Shown: positions 35,052-49,300 of the stretch, in pieces
Layout: every line of letters begins with the position of its first letter
How positions within the stretch are numbered: position 1 is the first letter of the stretch
Assembly: GCA_934047225.1 (NCBI GenBank)
Contig: OW203989.1
Location: 17,955,977-18,019,976, forward strand
Length of the DNA: 64,000 nt
DNA from: Ypsolopha sequella
Lineage: Eukaryota; Arthropoda; Insecta; Lepidoptera; Ypsolophidae
Reading direction: 5' to 3'
Made by a program: the position numbers and the translations under genes
Notes under the pieces: generated by a model
Told to the model about the DNA's origin: nothing
What the model saw: only the letters and a program-made list of their open reading frames with translations
Database searches by the model: none

Positions 35052-35123
35052 GTTACGGTAGCTTAGTTGGCAGAGCATTTGCCGTGTAAATCAGAGGTCG
35101 CAGGTTCAAATCCTACCCCAAGT
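35052..35123 (+). other. tRNA-like sequence 3 with T-run
   Basis: Box A 'tagcttagttgg' and box B 'ggttcaaatcc' are near-consensus and a run of ten T follows, as in a Pol III terminator. The anticodon arm does not fold properly and the acceptor arm pairs at few positions, so a functional tRNA is unlikely. Pol III transcription is possible. Confidence 0.5.
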
Positions 35124-35292
35124 TTTTTTTTTATATTGTTTTCAGTATCAAATATTGATACCAGTTTGCCTTTTATGTTTTATGTAAATAGCATACTATG
35201 TAAGATAAATTGATATCAGTTAACTTGTTCACGAGATCAACTTTACTTAAAATTATCAATGCTTTAATATAAGGCCAACAAAGTTTCATTTT

Positions 35293-35640
35293 ATTTTTCA
35301 ATGCAAGTGCTCGTAAAGGCCCACTTTTTATGCATCAAAACCGAACAGAAAGTCGATTATTTTGCCCTAGGGCTTTATTATATTTTTTTTATTTATTGAC
35401 GAGAAGTTGGCTAACCTGCAACCTTTCCTGTGTACCATAAATGTTATACTTTTTTTTCCACTGTTTAACGGCTCTGGATACAGTCCTTTTGAGCCCATCA
35501 TAATTTAAAGTTCACAAAATTATATTTGTTTTATTTCCTCACACTATGCATTGAAAAACATAGTATGACACACGGGCGTAAGAGCAATAAATTACTCGGT
35601 TACGTATTCCTTTTCGCCCTTGTAGCATAAACTACTATTA
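35293..35640 (-). repeat. Family B dispersed repeat, copy 4
   Basis: From 'atttttcaatgcaagtgctc' to 'gtagcataaactactatta', with the same 'cgctacgctcg' segment missing as in copy 3. It ends 250 bases before the AKR ATG. Confidence 0.8.
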
Positions 35641-35862
35641 TCAATGATCATTTCTTAATACCTGTTTTACTACCTTTGACTTTCATACTAACTAAGTAGA
35701 TACTTAAAGAGCAAGGTTAATTACACGATCTCATAACATAACAAGGTATTAGTTCAGAAAATTAAATCCAAAGTAGTCATTATGCTTTGGTAATACGTAA
35801 AACGAAATAACGAGACAATGATAATGAGGTTTGCTTAAATGTACGTATTCATTGTTTTTAAC

Positions 35863-35889
35863 TCAGTTACTAATTTTTATTCAAAGAAG
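35863..35889 (+). promoter_or_regulatory. Possible start-site initiator and Kozak context of the aldo-keto reductase
   Basis: An arthropod-type initiator match, TCAGTT, lies at 35863-35868, about 25 bases before the ATG, with only a weak TATA-like TTAAAT some 28 bases upstream. The ATG at 35890 sits in a good context (aagATGG). An upstream non-coding exon cannot be excluded, so the transcription start is a guess. Confidence 0.25.
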
Positions 35890-35940
35890 ATGGACGTTTT
35901 GTTACATTGTTTATCGATTTTTGTGTTTTTGGCCCTTGGG
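35890..35940 (+). CDS. AKR exon 1: signal peptide
   Basis: Seventeen codons starting MDVLLHCLSIFVFLALG, followed at once by the donor gtaaga. The segment has a short polar N-terminus, then a hydrophobic run rich in Leu, Phe and Val ending in Ala-Leu-Gly, which is the layout of a cleavable secretory signal. It ends in phase 0 and joins the next exon in frame. Most cytosolic AKRs lack such an exon, so it marks this as an exported member. Confidence 0.8.
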
Positions 35941-38900
35941 GTAAGAAAATCATAGTGCATTTTTACCGAGACAAGAAAGTGACCGATTCCCAACGAGCAT
36001 GTAATACAAACGTTGGGAATCGCACTTTCTCCTGAGTGATACATTGTGCTTTATACTACACTGAGGAAAATAAAAGACAAATTCCTTTAATGGGCGTTTT
36101 TTTCGTTGTTTTTTTTTTCATAGTTCTTAGATTACCTCCAGATGTCGCTGTCCATGTCACCATAGATAAAACATGTTTCTTAGCAATCAATGTCAAAGTA
36201 GTTTTTAGTTTGTTTGAAATTCGTGCAAATTTTGTCTTTGATTCTGTTGCTAAAGTATACGACAATGCCATTTAGGAATCTTATTTCACACTAAATTTGT
36301 CACAAGGAAAAACGCTTATTCCGACGGCAAAGAAAGTAACACGCGCGTGGTTAACACTTTTAATATTTTTTTTTTATAATTTACGGAAAAAGCAAGTGGC
36401 CAGTACCATTTTGAAAACTTGGACATAATAGTATTTTGTGCAACTGTTACATAATTTAAGACATTCGTTCGTGTCGTAAACTCGTGTCCCAGTGTCTAAT
36501 TATGTTCAATTGCACACAATACTTTATCTACGACCATCAAAAATATCATCTTTATTTGTAATATTTTCAACTAACAATTTCACAAAAATGAGAAGAAAGA
36601 AATTCGTTCATGAACCTCGGGGGCATCGTTTCGGTAAAGCTGCCTTGAAGGCCAATCAGTACAAAGGGGCGTTACGGGGAAATACGGTCGGGAATTATTT
36701 CTCTTCTTCGTTGTTGATTGGGTCTCTAGCGGTTTTATAATAAATTGGGCCAATGGCAGCGCAGAATCGCGGTGTTATAATATAGTATTATAACATCGGA
36801 TATACTTAATAAACCTTTAATTTAGTTCATGTACGTATATTATTTTATTAAATATATTTTTATAAGATTAAATTTGACTCGTAAAAAGTGTATTATGTGT
36901 ACCTACTTTACAAAATATGTTACCAACTGATGTTATCATAAAATAAAAAACAGAACAGCACGATAAAAATCGATTTCCATATACTTTTTCTGCCCGCTCA
37001 GCTTAAACAATTAATTTTCAGACACTTTTTCCATCTGTATTTGTATGACAGTAATGATTAATTATATATTCTACTATTACAAACAAGTAAGTAGTTACTT
37101 TCCGAGCATATTATGTACTATAAATGTTATTATTTCTTCTGAGTTCAAAGTACACAGCTTCTTAATTTTTATGTAGCTAGCATATAAATACCAACTTTAC
37201 AGGGATCTACTAAGTTTATAGACAGCAAACATTTACCTAAAACTTCGTACTGAAATATTAAACGAAGAAAAGTTAACGTTATATTACAGAACCAAAACTA
37301 TTTCTGTAAAACGATATATTTCGGCCTCACTGATGAGGCCGAAATATATCGAAAAAATTTAGTTTATTATTTTTTTAATTATTATCATATAATTGCTTAA
37401 AACTACAAATAAAAAGCTAATATAGCTAAAATTATATTAATTCATATTATTATATTATACGTGTATGTATCATATAAGCCAGTAAGCTAAGAATCTACTT
37501 ATTCTGAAACTAAAAGACGTAATGAATGTTCAAATACTTTGACACTTATATTATTTTCTAAATAGATTTGGTCTATAAAGGAATTTAAAAAACCACAAGT
37601 ATAGAAATCTTATTTTAAACACGAAAGCCCAGGGTTCTCGAATTAGGCTACGAATAAAAAGAAAGACAGATAAAAAACATCTTCGCTTTTTAAAGTTCTT
37701 CTATTGTGCCATAATCCTAACCAATGTTTGTGATTATTATCCTATTTATTATCCAAATAAATTTATTTTCTGGGCCATTTTCAGCATCCTTTTTCCGGTC
37801 CATGACTTCATATTTTCATACCAGGATGTTCTTGGTCTTCCCCTTCCTCTTTGCTGTCCATGATATTTTGAATAATTTGACATTTTGAATTTCTGTAGAT
37901 AATTTATGTCCTAAATATGCAATTTTCTGATTTTTTATTGTTGTAATTCGTACTATAATTTGTTAATTATTTTCAATACTTTTACGTTACATATTATCTG
38001 TCTAGGAAATTTTAAGCATAGATTTAAGTTTAAGGAATGCTTAAAATAGTAATATCAGATCCACTTTGATTCGCGGATTGCTTTTGTCGGATAGGCTCTT
38101 ATTGTCCATCAAAGTCACCCATTGTACCAAAAACATTATTATCCTTATTTTCCTTCAAAGCAAAAATCTCGAAGAAAAGTCTTCAAAACCATAGAAGTTC
38201 AATGCTTTTTAAAAGTTTTGATCACTAAATATTTGTTTACAACATAAATATTTCATAGTTTTGACTGGCCTCAAATGTGATTTTTATTATATATACATAG
38301 AAACACAATGTTTAACAAATTTTAGCTTGGCTTTAATCTGTGTATCATAAATTTCAGGTCTATGGCAAACTTCTGAAGTATACATTAAATGACGGACATG
38401 AAATTTCAGCTCTTGCCCTGGGCACAAGCCTAGGCCATTTAGCAGACGTAAGTATACCTTTTCAAGTCGTAAAAACTAACATTTTTTATGAAATAATATT
38501 ACTTGCAAACCCAAGTAGCACCTAAGCGGTATAATAAGCGTTACAAATGCCGCTTAAGAGAGATTTATAACGGCTTAGCCATCATAAGCAAGCGCTACAG
38601 GAGCGATAGAGAACTTCTCAATCACTTCTATAACACCAAAAATGGCCCACTTTATACGGGCCTTAACGACACAAAGGCGCTTGAAAAGTGATTGTAGGAG
38701 GTAAAACATATATAATAAGTTCTTGTGGCACCTTAATAGAATTTGCACACACACAAAGGCGCGTGAAAAGTGATAAATGTCAATAATGGACGAATAAATA
38801 TAGGTAATAAATTGGAATGAATTTTCACTCTCATACGTAAAAAACTAGTGCGAGCATCAGGTTACTGACAAAATATGCATTCATTTAGCTAAATATTTCA

Positions 38901-39672
38901 TGCGCTTGCAAAACTCGTGGAATTTTTAGTCATTTATATTATTCAAGTGCAATAATTTTTTTAGGTTAACTTGTAATTTCTTCTCCAATGAGGCATTAGG
39001 ACTTTTTGTGATTTTATTACAGCGTTACATGTAAAATGGGTATGTTTTTTTTTTAATTATGGCCTGAGGTAAGAAAAGTGATCGATTTTTCGACATGATT
39101 AATCTCTTTATCAAATACTGTAATGGCGGCTTGCTACAACTGGCTTAGACGTTTACTATATCCATTTAAACGGTTTAAGAAGTAGAATGGCGCTAGTGAG
39201 CACTTTTACAACGCTTTGGGATCAACAATCACCGTACTATGGAGTATTTTTACTCTTTTTGGGGTACAGTAGCGCTTGAATTCTTCTTTTTAGCCCTTAA
39301 ACAGTTATGGAGTTCAAGTTATAACGTTGTACAACGTAGATGATGATGATGACGACGATGACGATGACGATGATGATGACGTCATCGTCAACGTCATCGT
39401 CGTCGTAGACGTCATCGTCATCGTCATCGTCAACGTCAACGTCAACGTCATCGTCAACGTCATCGTCAACGTCATCATCAACGTCATCGTCATCGTCAAC
39501 GTCAACGTCATCGTCGTCGTCGACGTCATCGTCAACGTCACCGTCAACGTCATCGTCGTCGTAGACGTCATCGTCATCGTTATCGTCAACGTCATCGTCA
39601 TCGTTAACGTCATCGTCAACGTCATCATCAACCTCATCGTCATCACAACGTCATCGTCAACGTCATCGTCAC

Positions 39673-39734
<62 letters not shown>

Positions 39735-39735
39735 C

Positions 39736-39781
<46 letters not shown>

Positions 39782-42700
39782 ATCATCAACAATAAATCGT
39801 AATCGGTGAAACAATGATGTCCGCAAAATGGCGGATTATTATGTAACTAGGTGATTATAAAACCTCTTGTATAGGCTTAGCAGCGTAAGTTGTGTTAAAG
39901 AATATTACACTAAACTGTAAAATATTACACTTAACTGTAACTTTTCTACCCGTACAAGATATCTATAGCGCGCCTAATCCTGTTTGTAGTCATATATTTG
40001 AGTTATATTTCTCAATCAAACGGTTTTAGGTGCTAGTGTTGAGCTACAATACTCTAATACGGTAAAGGTGCAACAAAAGATCTTTACAGATCGATTCTGA
40101 CGCTATAGACTAGATACAACAACCATGTGACTGCTTGAGTGTTATATGTGATATTTGTAACTCTTTTGAAACGCTTTTACCTTAGTAATTGCTATTTTAG
40201 ATGTTATAGTGCTATTTAGTATATTTATAACTCTGCGTTGTATCTAAAGCCTGTACAAGAACTTAATAACACACCTTTGTTTCTCCAAAGCCGTAATCGT
40301 CGCTACTCTACTTCTATACAATACCACCCTTCTCTTAAAGAGATATTACAATATCTTATATATAGTCTAAGGAATATACAAACTCTCTTCAACCGCTGTT
40401 ATACAACAAAGAAGCGGCACAGTGCCTTCTTATACTGCTTGTGTGCTACTTGGGAACCGACTAAAAGAGCAAAAATATGTATCAGAATCAATGTGTATAG
40501 AATAAAAGCCTTCGTGCTGTCCTACGCCCTTGCTCATTGATTGATTGATTAGTCTAAAAACAGATTATTTTCTATCGGTTCATTGTAACATGTATGTGTC
40601 GTGGGCCGATGGTAGAATTGGGCAGATCGTAATGAATGAAAACGAAAATCTTTCACCAAAAGTCAAAATTAGGGGCGTCGATGAGCGGAGTGAAGCGGAG
40701 CTAGAAGGATCGTGTGAGGTTTACATGCAAATAAGTTTGGGGAGCCAAGTGAAGCGAAGCGGAACGAGGCAACCCTCTTAGTTTTAACAGAAATATGATA
40801 TGCCTAGGCATATCATGATGATTATGCCCAATTGCATGATGTGCCGACGACACATGCATAACAGTAACGTTCTATTTGTCAAGGCACAGCAATATGGATC
40901 TATGGAGTCCATTAAAAACCGTGTTAATTTTTTTTTTTCGAACATAGTCGATTGAGTTATCGGTTTTGAAATTTTAGACTTAACGGGTTTTTATCATGAT
41001 GACACATTAAGTATCAGAAGCTCGTGTAAATAAATATCATGGTAAAAATGATTTAATTCATAAAATTATATTGGAAAGTTCTAGTTAAGTAATATATAAT
41101 TTTTTCATTTAAATTTTACAATTTTAACCTTTAGTTACACAGATGACAATTTACAACCAGAGAGCTGGAACGGGTAACTGGTTTTATTTTTCTTACAATA
41201 ATTATCTTTCCCTTTCAGACCGTTCTAAACAAATGTACATGTGAAGCGGTCTACACGGTGCCAATACTAGAAGTACAGAAGATTATTTACGTAATCTTTT
41301 CAGGGAACAAGAGTCCTCCCAGTGAACCAGAGCTTGGCTCGAGCGGTACAGTGGGCTCTAGAAGCAGGGTATAGGCACATTGACACAGCCCCTCTGTACC
41401 TCGTTGAAGACGAGGTAGGTCTGGGGATGCGAGCCTTTCTACAAGATCAACGCGTGCCGCGATCAGATCTCTATGTTACTACCAAGGTGAGCTGGTACAT
41501 ACTTGTAATAGAAGAATTATAGATTACAGAATTCCATCTCAGCCGTCCGTCACAGGATTATAAAATACATACGATTTCATAGGTTTCTTAAAATATTAAT
41601 AGGCGCTATTATTGATATTACAAAAGGAGGAAGATACGGTAAGTTCATAAATCGTCAACTGAAAAAAGGGACCAGCGGTATGAACGCGCCTCCTTAAGAA
41701 GATGGCCTACCCTAGCAACTTTTTTAGGGTTCCGTACCTAAAAGGTACAAAAGGAACCTTTATGGTGAGACTCCGTTGTCACTGGTTTCGAGAAATCTTT
41801 AAAAAACCACAAAAATATGTACGTCCCCCCCCCCCATCTCCGAAACTGGTAGATCGAAAAATATGAAAAAAATGACAATTATAAATCATAACTGGCCAAT
41901 TACAGGAAAACTATAGCGAAAAAAAAATTGAGCACAAATGAAAAATATAAAAATAGAAAAAATAAATTTAAAAAATATTTTATAAAAGTATAATATGGCT
42001 ATCAAATTGTAGGTATTAAAAAGCTAATTGTAAAAATATATGGTTTGGCTATATTTAATTGCATACATTTCGCGCAATCCTTGAAAAACCACAAAAAAAA
42101 ATTATGTCCCCCCCCCCTTATCTCCAAAACTGGTGGCCTAAAAAATATGAAAAAAATCATAGTAATATGTGTTTACGTAAACATTACAGGAAAAATAAAG
42201 CAGATGAGAAATTCACGAAAAAAAATTACAAAATTAAATTTATCATCCACAATACGGAACCTTAGGTACGCGAGTCTGACTCAATAAAATATTTTGTAGG
42301 GAAAAAATATTGTATTTAAGTAGAATCCCTTTATATTTCTATTACCAATTTTATATAAAAAAAAAACAAGTTGTACTCTTAGCCGCGTTTTTGAAACAAA
42401 CTTTTGAAAACCAATAAAAAGAGGGTGGATTTTTTTTTTACAAAAGTACAAATCATAATAATATTGTTTATAAGTAGAATCCCTAGATAAAAGATCAATA
42501 AATCAAGTATATTTTATTAAGTACAAGGAGAGTTCAAATTTTTTCAAAAGTGTCCTCGAAAGTCTGGCGTTGTTCATGCACTACGCTCATGTACAGTCTT
42601 AACTTAAAAGATAGAGCGACGAGCTTCGACAGTAGTGAGAGCAAAACAAGCGAATCTAAGCAGGTCCATTGATTGGTTTTGTTGGACCACGTGCAGGAAG

Positions 42701-43304
42701 CGGCTACCGTATCTTCCTCCTTTTTTTATCTAAGGGCGCTATCTTTATTTTGCAGGTAAATGCGATTTGTTTATATAGGTATATGTCCTGGATAAAAGCA
42801 TGAAAATACGAGTAAATTTTTTGTTACGGATAGGCCTCACTTTAGTGTTTAACTGTGCAAGTAGGCAGCTCTGGATGAGAATATTCTTATTACCTACTAG
42901 CTTTTGCCCGCGGCTTCGCCTGCGTTGATTTAGTTTTAATTCTTTTTCCTTTGTTTTGAATTCCTTTTTCTCTATTTTTGTCTGTAGGGGATGATTTTCC
43001 GAACAAAACGCTAAATCTTTTACTGCCTCAGGGGTTGATTTTTCAAAAAGGCTGAAACACGTCTTTTTTGCTTTCTAACCAATTTATATGGTTTTTCAAC
43101 TACAAAACAAACTTATTTTTCATACAAACTTTCATCCCCTATTTCACCCCCTTAGAGGTTAAATTTCGAAAAATCCTTTCTTATTCCTTGTTTACATTAC
43201 AAAGGAAAGCTCTGTGCAAAATTTCAGCTTTCTAGGTCCATGGGTTTGGGCTGTGCGTTGATGAGTCAGTGAATGAGTCAGTCAGGACTTCTCTTTTTAT
43301 ATAT

Positions 43305-43387
<83 letters not shown>

Positions 43388-46300
43388 ATTAAGCCACTGC
43401 GGCTCGCCCTCTGGTAGTGTTTAGTTGCCGCTTCATACTTCCTTTGCATTCTACCTCGGGAAATGGAGAACATAGAAATACGAGCGAGTAGTTGCCGCTT
43501 CAATGCTCTGCGGTCTGAGTCTATATAAACTATTCACATGTTTTAAAAATAATTTAAATAGTGCACAGTTAAACAAGTACGAGTCCTATATGTCTATACC
43601 TATATGTTCTGTGGTTCTATCCGTAACAAAATATTGACGATAATGTTAACGCACTTTAATTTTAATGAAATGAAAACAGTTATGAGTACTTTCGTCGGAA
43701 ACTTGATAAGAAATATGACTCATCACGAAATCACCTAAACTACATGATACATACATAAACCCACTTGCAGCATGTTCTTAACTCGACTTTACCTCGAGTT
43801 AAGTCAAAAAATAGAGGGTTAAGAAAAATCTCTCTTGCACCAATCAAAATCTCGGGTTGAACTAGGGTTAGTAAGTCATCAGAATTTAACTTCACTCTCA
43901 TCTCGAGTTAAACTCAGGTAAGCGAAGTAATGTTACCAGTTTGACTTAAATTGTGTTGTTCCAATGACATTATATAGATACTATACCTCATTGGTTACAA
44001 CTAATTACTTTATGGTAACATTCTAAATAAATGTCAAACAATCGGGATTACTTACCCGCTTAGCTCAGATATGGTTCTTTATCTCAGCCGCTTCGATATT
44101 ATCATGGTGCAATGGGACTAATGAAATGTCGGGTTAGTTAACTCTTCCCTTGGGTTAGTTAACCCGAGGGTTAAGGATTTTTCTCGATCATGCTGCAAGT
44201 GGGCCTAAGAGAAAGACATCAGAATTTAACCCGACTCTCTCCTTGAGTTAAACTCGGGTTACTATACCTCATTGGTCGCAACTAATTACTTTATGGTAAC
44301 ATTCTAAATAAATGTCAAATGTCAAATAATCAGCTTGGGTTTACTAACCCGCTTCGATATTATCATGGTGCAATAGGACTAATGAAATGTCGGGTTAGTT
44401 AACTCTTCTCTTGGGTTAGTTAACCCGAGGGTTAAGAATTTTTTCTCGGTCGTGCTGCAAGTGGGCCTAAAAAGGCAAACTTGAATTGGGCACGTATAAG
44501 TGTAGTGTAGCACGCAATATCCAAAAGATTTTGTGGTCAGAATGTTTAAGTTTGTTCTTTTAAAGAGCGGATGGAACCATGGACAAGTGGGCGAGTGTCA
44601 CATAAAACTTCAGAAGGGTGCCAAACCCCTCCTCTCAAATAAATGTTGAAGTACTCCACAAAGTCGTATTTCGTTGTTGATTGTGTTGCAGCTTTGGAAC
44701 GACGCCCACGAACTCAGGGAGGTGCTGCCAGCTCTCAGGAAGTCTCTACGAGATCTGCAGCTGGAGTACGTTGACCTGTACTTGATGCACTACCCGATGG
44801 CTTATACGGTGGGTAGGTCAACACATTTGACAATACTTATAGAGATGATACCTAAAATGTAAATCTTTGGACGCACAGTGTGTACGGTAAGAACAGACAA
44901 AATAATTGCAAACTACTCATTGTTTAGATTTTCAAATAATAAACGTTCAATTCCGCTCAAAATACAGAGATTTAGTTAATGAAATTCTTATATACTCAAT
45001 ATGTATGTATGTTTTCTCTGTATTTTAAGCGAAATCGAAAATGTATTATTTGAAAATCTAAAATGAAATTTTTGTGCATTACTAATCAGAAATCTGCCAC
45101 ACAAATTTCGTTCCCACGTTGCACCTTGCCTTAATAGATGAGTTATTGAGAGTGATATTTTTTTTTTCTATTATTCATTATCACAACAATATGGTAAGAA
45201 ATTAAGGATGCAACATCTTGAGAAATGTTGTGTAGATATTTATGTTCTTACAATTGATATGAAAAATAACACAGATATAAACAGGATTCTTCAATAATAA
45301 CATAAAAATAAGTGACATAACAAATATGTATACATTAATTTAATATGTAATAAATTAAAAAAAAAACACTATTATAGATACTTAACTAGAAGAACTTGTG
45401 AAGATTGCGGAAGAGGTAAGAACTGATACAATCCTCACTCGGTACAAGTTTAGTAATAAATAGGATACGACCCGACAAACTCCAAAGTATTTATAAGCTG
45501 TAATTAGAGATTAAGTTAAGACCCTTCCTATGTTGTGGTGAGCTGAACAAAGGAACAGATCGGTGGAACTTAATTTTGTAATAGGACAACTTGGAAGAGA
45601 TCACCTCCCCAATCCATGGCTTTTCTCTCTGGGTTCCCCAAGAGAAAATTGTTTTAAAATTACCTAAACTAACATGCTTCTAATATGTACCCTTTTTTGT
45701 AAAGTTTAAATGTGAGTAGTGAATTCCATGTAAAATATATTCGATCGGAACTGTGGCACAGCTCAATCTTATTCCCTTGAACAAATTAAAATTCGATACA
45801 GTTCTCCCAAACTTTATAAGAAACTCATATTTTACTTCGCTAACTTAGTCGATTTTTGCATTAATACATGTTATAAGTATTTAAATATTTTTTTCTACTG
45901 ATGCTGGACTCGTTGGGGCCCGAACTCAGTGTTTTGTGTCCCCGAACTAGATTAATATTTATTTATTTATTTATTAGAAAAGGCACATCAACAATGTAAA
46001 CACATAACATTTATAATACACATGAAAAATTCTCAAACTAATGTTTACATCTATAACAGATATGCACAGCATTCATAATTAACGTAATACATAAATTAAA
46101 TTAAACACAAAACTAAGTGGAAAACAAAAACTAACATGCAATTAATACCTAATTTATACATAAAAAAAAAAAACACAAAATTAAACTAGGTAGCATGCAA
46201 GAAAGAAAAAATTAAATTAGGTTATATTGTTAATAATTTAGACTTAAAAGAATTAAAACTATCTCGAAAAATATCTAATTCATAAGGTCGCCATAATTTA

Positions 46301-49300
46301 TTGTACGTACGCAGTATTCTAGGCATAGAAGAGTGAGACTTGAGGTTTGTTCTACAATTTGGAATTTGAAACGTATCTAGTTGGACACGACGTGAGTTAA
46401 TACGGGGCACAAGGAAATCAATTCTTTCTAAAAGCTCCTGACAGATGGCCCGGCCGCTTATAATATTATGAAGAAAGGATAGGTCAAGCATACGTCTGCG
46501 ATTGTAAAGAGAAGTTAGTTTAAGAAAAGCGAGCCTTTTATCGTATGGGACTCTATGACTTATTCCGGGGGAGATGTAAGTAAGATGCCTACTAAAAGAG
46601 CGCTGGATGGATTCAAGACGTGTTATGTGGTTGTTATATGTAGGATTCCAAACAACGCTTCCGAACTCCAGTATGCTACGAACAAGAGCATTAAATAACG
46701 TGATTTTAGTGGCGGTGGTTTTGAAAGGCTTTGTGGTTCTTCTAATGAAGCCAACCATTTTGGCCGCTTTTTTGGTGATGTGGTCGAAATGGGGTATGAA
46801 ATTCAATTTGCTGTCCAAAATTATACCAAGGTCTCTAACTTGCCGTACCTCGTCTAGCACATCATTGCCTATCGAATAAGATGATTCGACCGGCTTTTTC
46901 TTTTTTGTGAATCGGATGTATTGACATTTTGAGATGTTAAGGACCATATGATTTTCGTTACACCATTGGTATATACGGGTCAAATCCTCCTGAAGCAAAC
47001 TGGCGTCCTCGAGTGAATTAATTTGTCTGTAAAGCTTCATATCGTCAGCAAATAGTGAACAACGGCTATGCCTTATGCAAGAAACAATATCATTTACAAA
47101 CAGAACAAATAATATGGGCCCCAAATGAGACCCCTGTGGGACTCCTGAGGTCGTGTTATATTCTATAGATTCACATCCATTAACAACAACTGATTGAGGT
47201 CGATCAGTTAGGTAAGACTCGAACCACGCAAGCAATAAACCCTTGATACCGAACTGATTAGAGAGTTTACTAAGCAAAACCTGATGGTTAACCTTGTCAA
47301 AGGCACTAGAAAAGTCAGTATAAATAGCGTCCGTTTGGTGTCCACTGTCAACAGAATCTATTATAGACGAAACATATGACGTGAGGTTAGTTACTATAGA
47401 CTTCCTATGTTGAAAGCCATGCTGCTCCTGAATGACTAGATGTTTAGTATGGTTTGTGACAATAGGGCAAATAAGCACTTCAAAAAGTTTAGAGAAAGCA
47501 GAAAGAATAGATATAGGTCTATAGTTCTGAACATGGTCGGCAATTCCCTTCTTAAATATCGGAACGATGCGTGCTCTTTTCCAAATTGAGGGAAAGACAC
47601 CACTCTCCAGAGACATACTAAAAATAAGTTTGAGCGGGTAAGACAGGGATGCTGCACATCCTTTTAAGAATAGTGGCGGAACTCCATCTGGCCCAGCACC
47701 TTTGCTTTGGTCTACATTCTTTAAATGTCTCAGAATTGTCCTCTCATCTATTAGCACCTTACTGAGTATTCTTGAACTGGGATATAAATGATCATCATTG
47801 GTACCAGAAGGATGTAATCCAGCATCATCTACGTCAAAACTAGAACTAAAATGCAGTGCGAAAAGGTCAGCTATATCTTTCCCATTGTCAGCAGACTTGA
47901 CATTATTATGCATCACAGACGGTAATGTGCTGGAACCACCTCTCTGTGACTTAACGAATCCCCAAAACATTTTTGGGTTGCTTTTAATGCTATTTTCAAC
48001 GCCACGAATATATGCACTATAGCATGAAGTGTAAAGTTTTTCGCAACGTTTTCTCAAGATTTCGTATTCTAGCTGATCTCTAGGATTCCTGTACCTACGA
48101 GCCCTTAGTCTCAACTTATCTTTTTCCTTAAGCAATTTAACCAGGTTAGGAGTAAACCATGGAGGAAATTTTTTATTTCGAGGTATACGTTTAGGTACAT
48201 AAAGTAAAATAGCTTCGTTAATTTTATTGTAAAATATGTTAACCATGTCATTAACATTTTTGCAATCTCCAAAACACTCTGACCATTGAATTTTCAAAAG
48301 GTGTCCGTTAATAATATTATAATCGGCCTTGAAGAAATTAAAGTCCGTCCTTGGTACAGGTTGGAGACATTTTTCAGTGGTACACACAACGCTTACTTCT
48401 AATTGAGGATGATATTTGTCCAATCTACTTATAATATGATCAGGTTTACTAACCTTACAGGATATATTACTAAGAACAAGGTCAAGTGTTTTGCCCTCAA
48501 AGTTTTTAATGCCATTTTGTTGGAATAAGCCTGTCAGGGAAATAAAGTCAGTCAACGCATATCCCATACCATTATGATAGTTTTGTGGAATAAGCCCCCT
48601 TGAATCGTCGCCAGCTAACCATGATATGGAACTTAGATTAAAATCTCCCACTAATATAAATTGATCAAGGTCGTTGATGATATTTTCAGTATTTTCAAGA
48701 AAAGTTTCTAGTACTGGCATTTTTACAGGAGATGGAAGATAAACAGATCCTAGCCCTATGCGCTTAGCCTTGTTATCCAACAACACATCCAATACGACCC
48801 ATAAGTCCTCACAACTACTCTCCCAATGATTCATGCGAATAGATTTAATATGTTTTTTGACAGCAATCAAAACGCCACCACCATCTTCTTTTGGACAAAG
48901 GCTAGATTGAAAGTCACGATCACGTCGGTAAACGTTGTATCTGTCATCTATAAATGCATTATTATCAATTTCAGGTTTAAGCCAAGTCTCAGTAAATACA
49001 ATTATGTCGTAATTGTGCAAAAGTATGTTTTTATAGATAGTATGAGTTTTAGTTCTCATACCTCTAAGGTTTTGATAATAAATTAGAAGCTCTGTAAACG
49101 GTATAAACTAATCTACATGATCAGAACCTATATAAAACCGATATCTTATGTTAACTTATTAAGAAACTCATAACTATTTATGATCTTAGCCTGTGATGTT
49201 TCCGTTTTCCTCATGTAAATCTTGCCATTTCGGACCCACACAAACTTATAGGATAATTCTTTTCTCTTCAATCTGGCAGCGGCATGTAGGGATTTTTTTT

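Noticed and set aside
36492..36740. 82-codon frame in AKR intron 1
   Set aside because: It lies in a dispersed repeat whose other copy (52130-52370) lacks most of the frame.
39314..39826. Long frames of poly-Asp, poly-Ser and Thr-Met repeats on both strands
   Set aside because: They are translations of a trinucleotide/hexamer array and have no coding character.
44813..44862. Read-through of AKR exon 4 past its donor
   Set aside because: The extra residues do not resemble the family and end at a stop after 18 codons.
46607..49086. Several + strand frames within the retrotransposon
   Set aside because: They lie opposite ORF2, which has clear endonuclease and reverse-transcriptase motifs.
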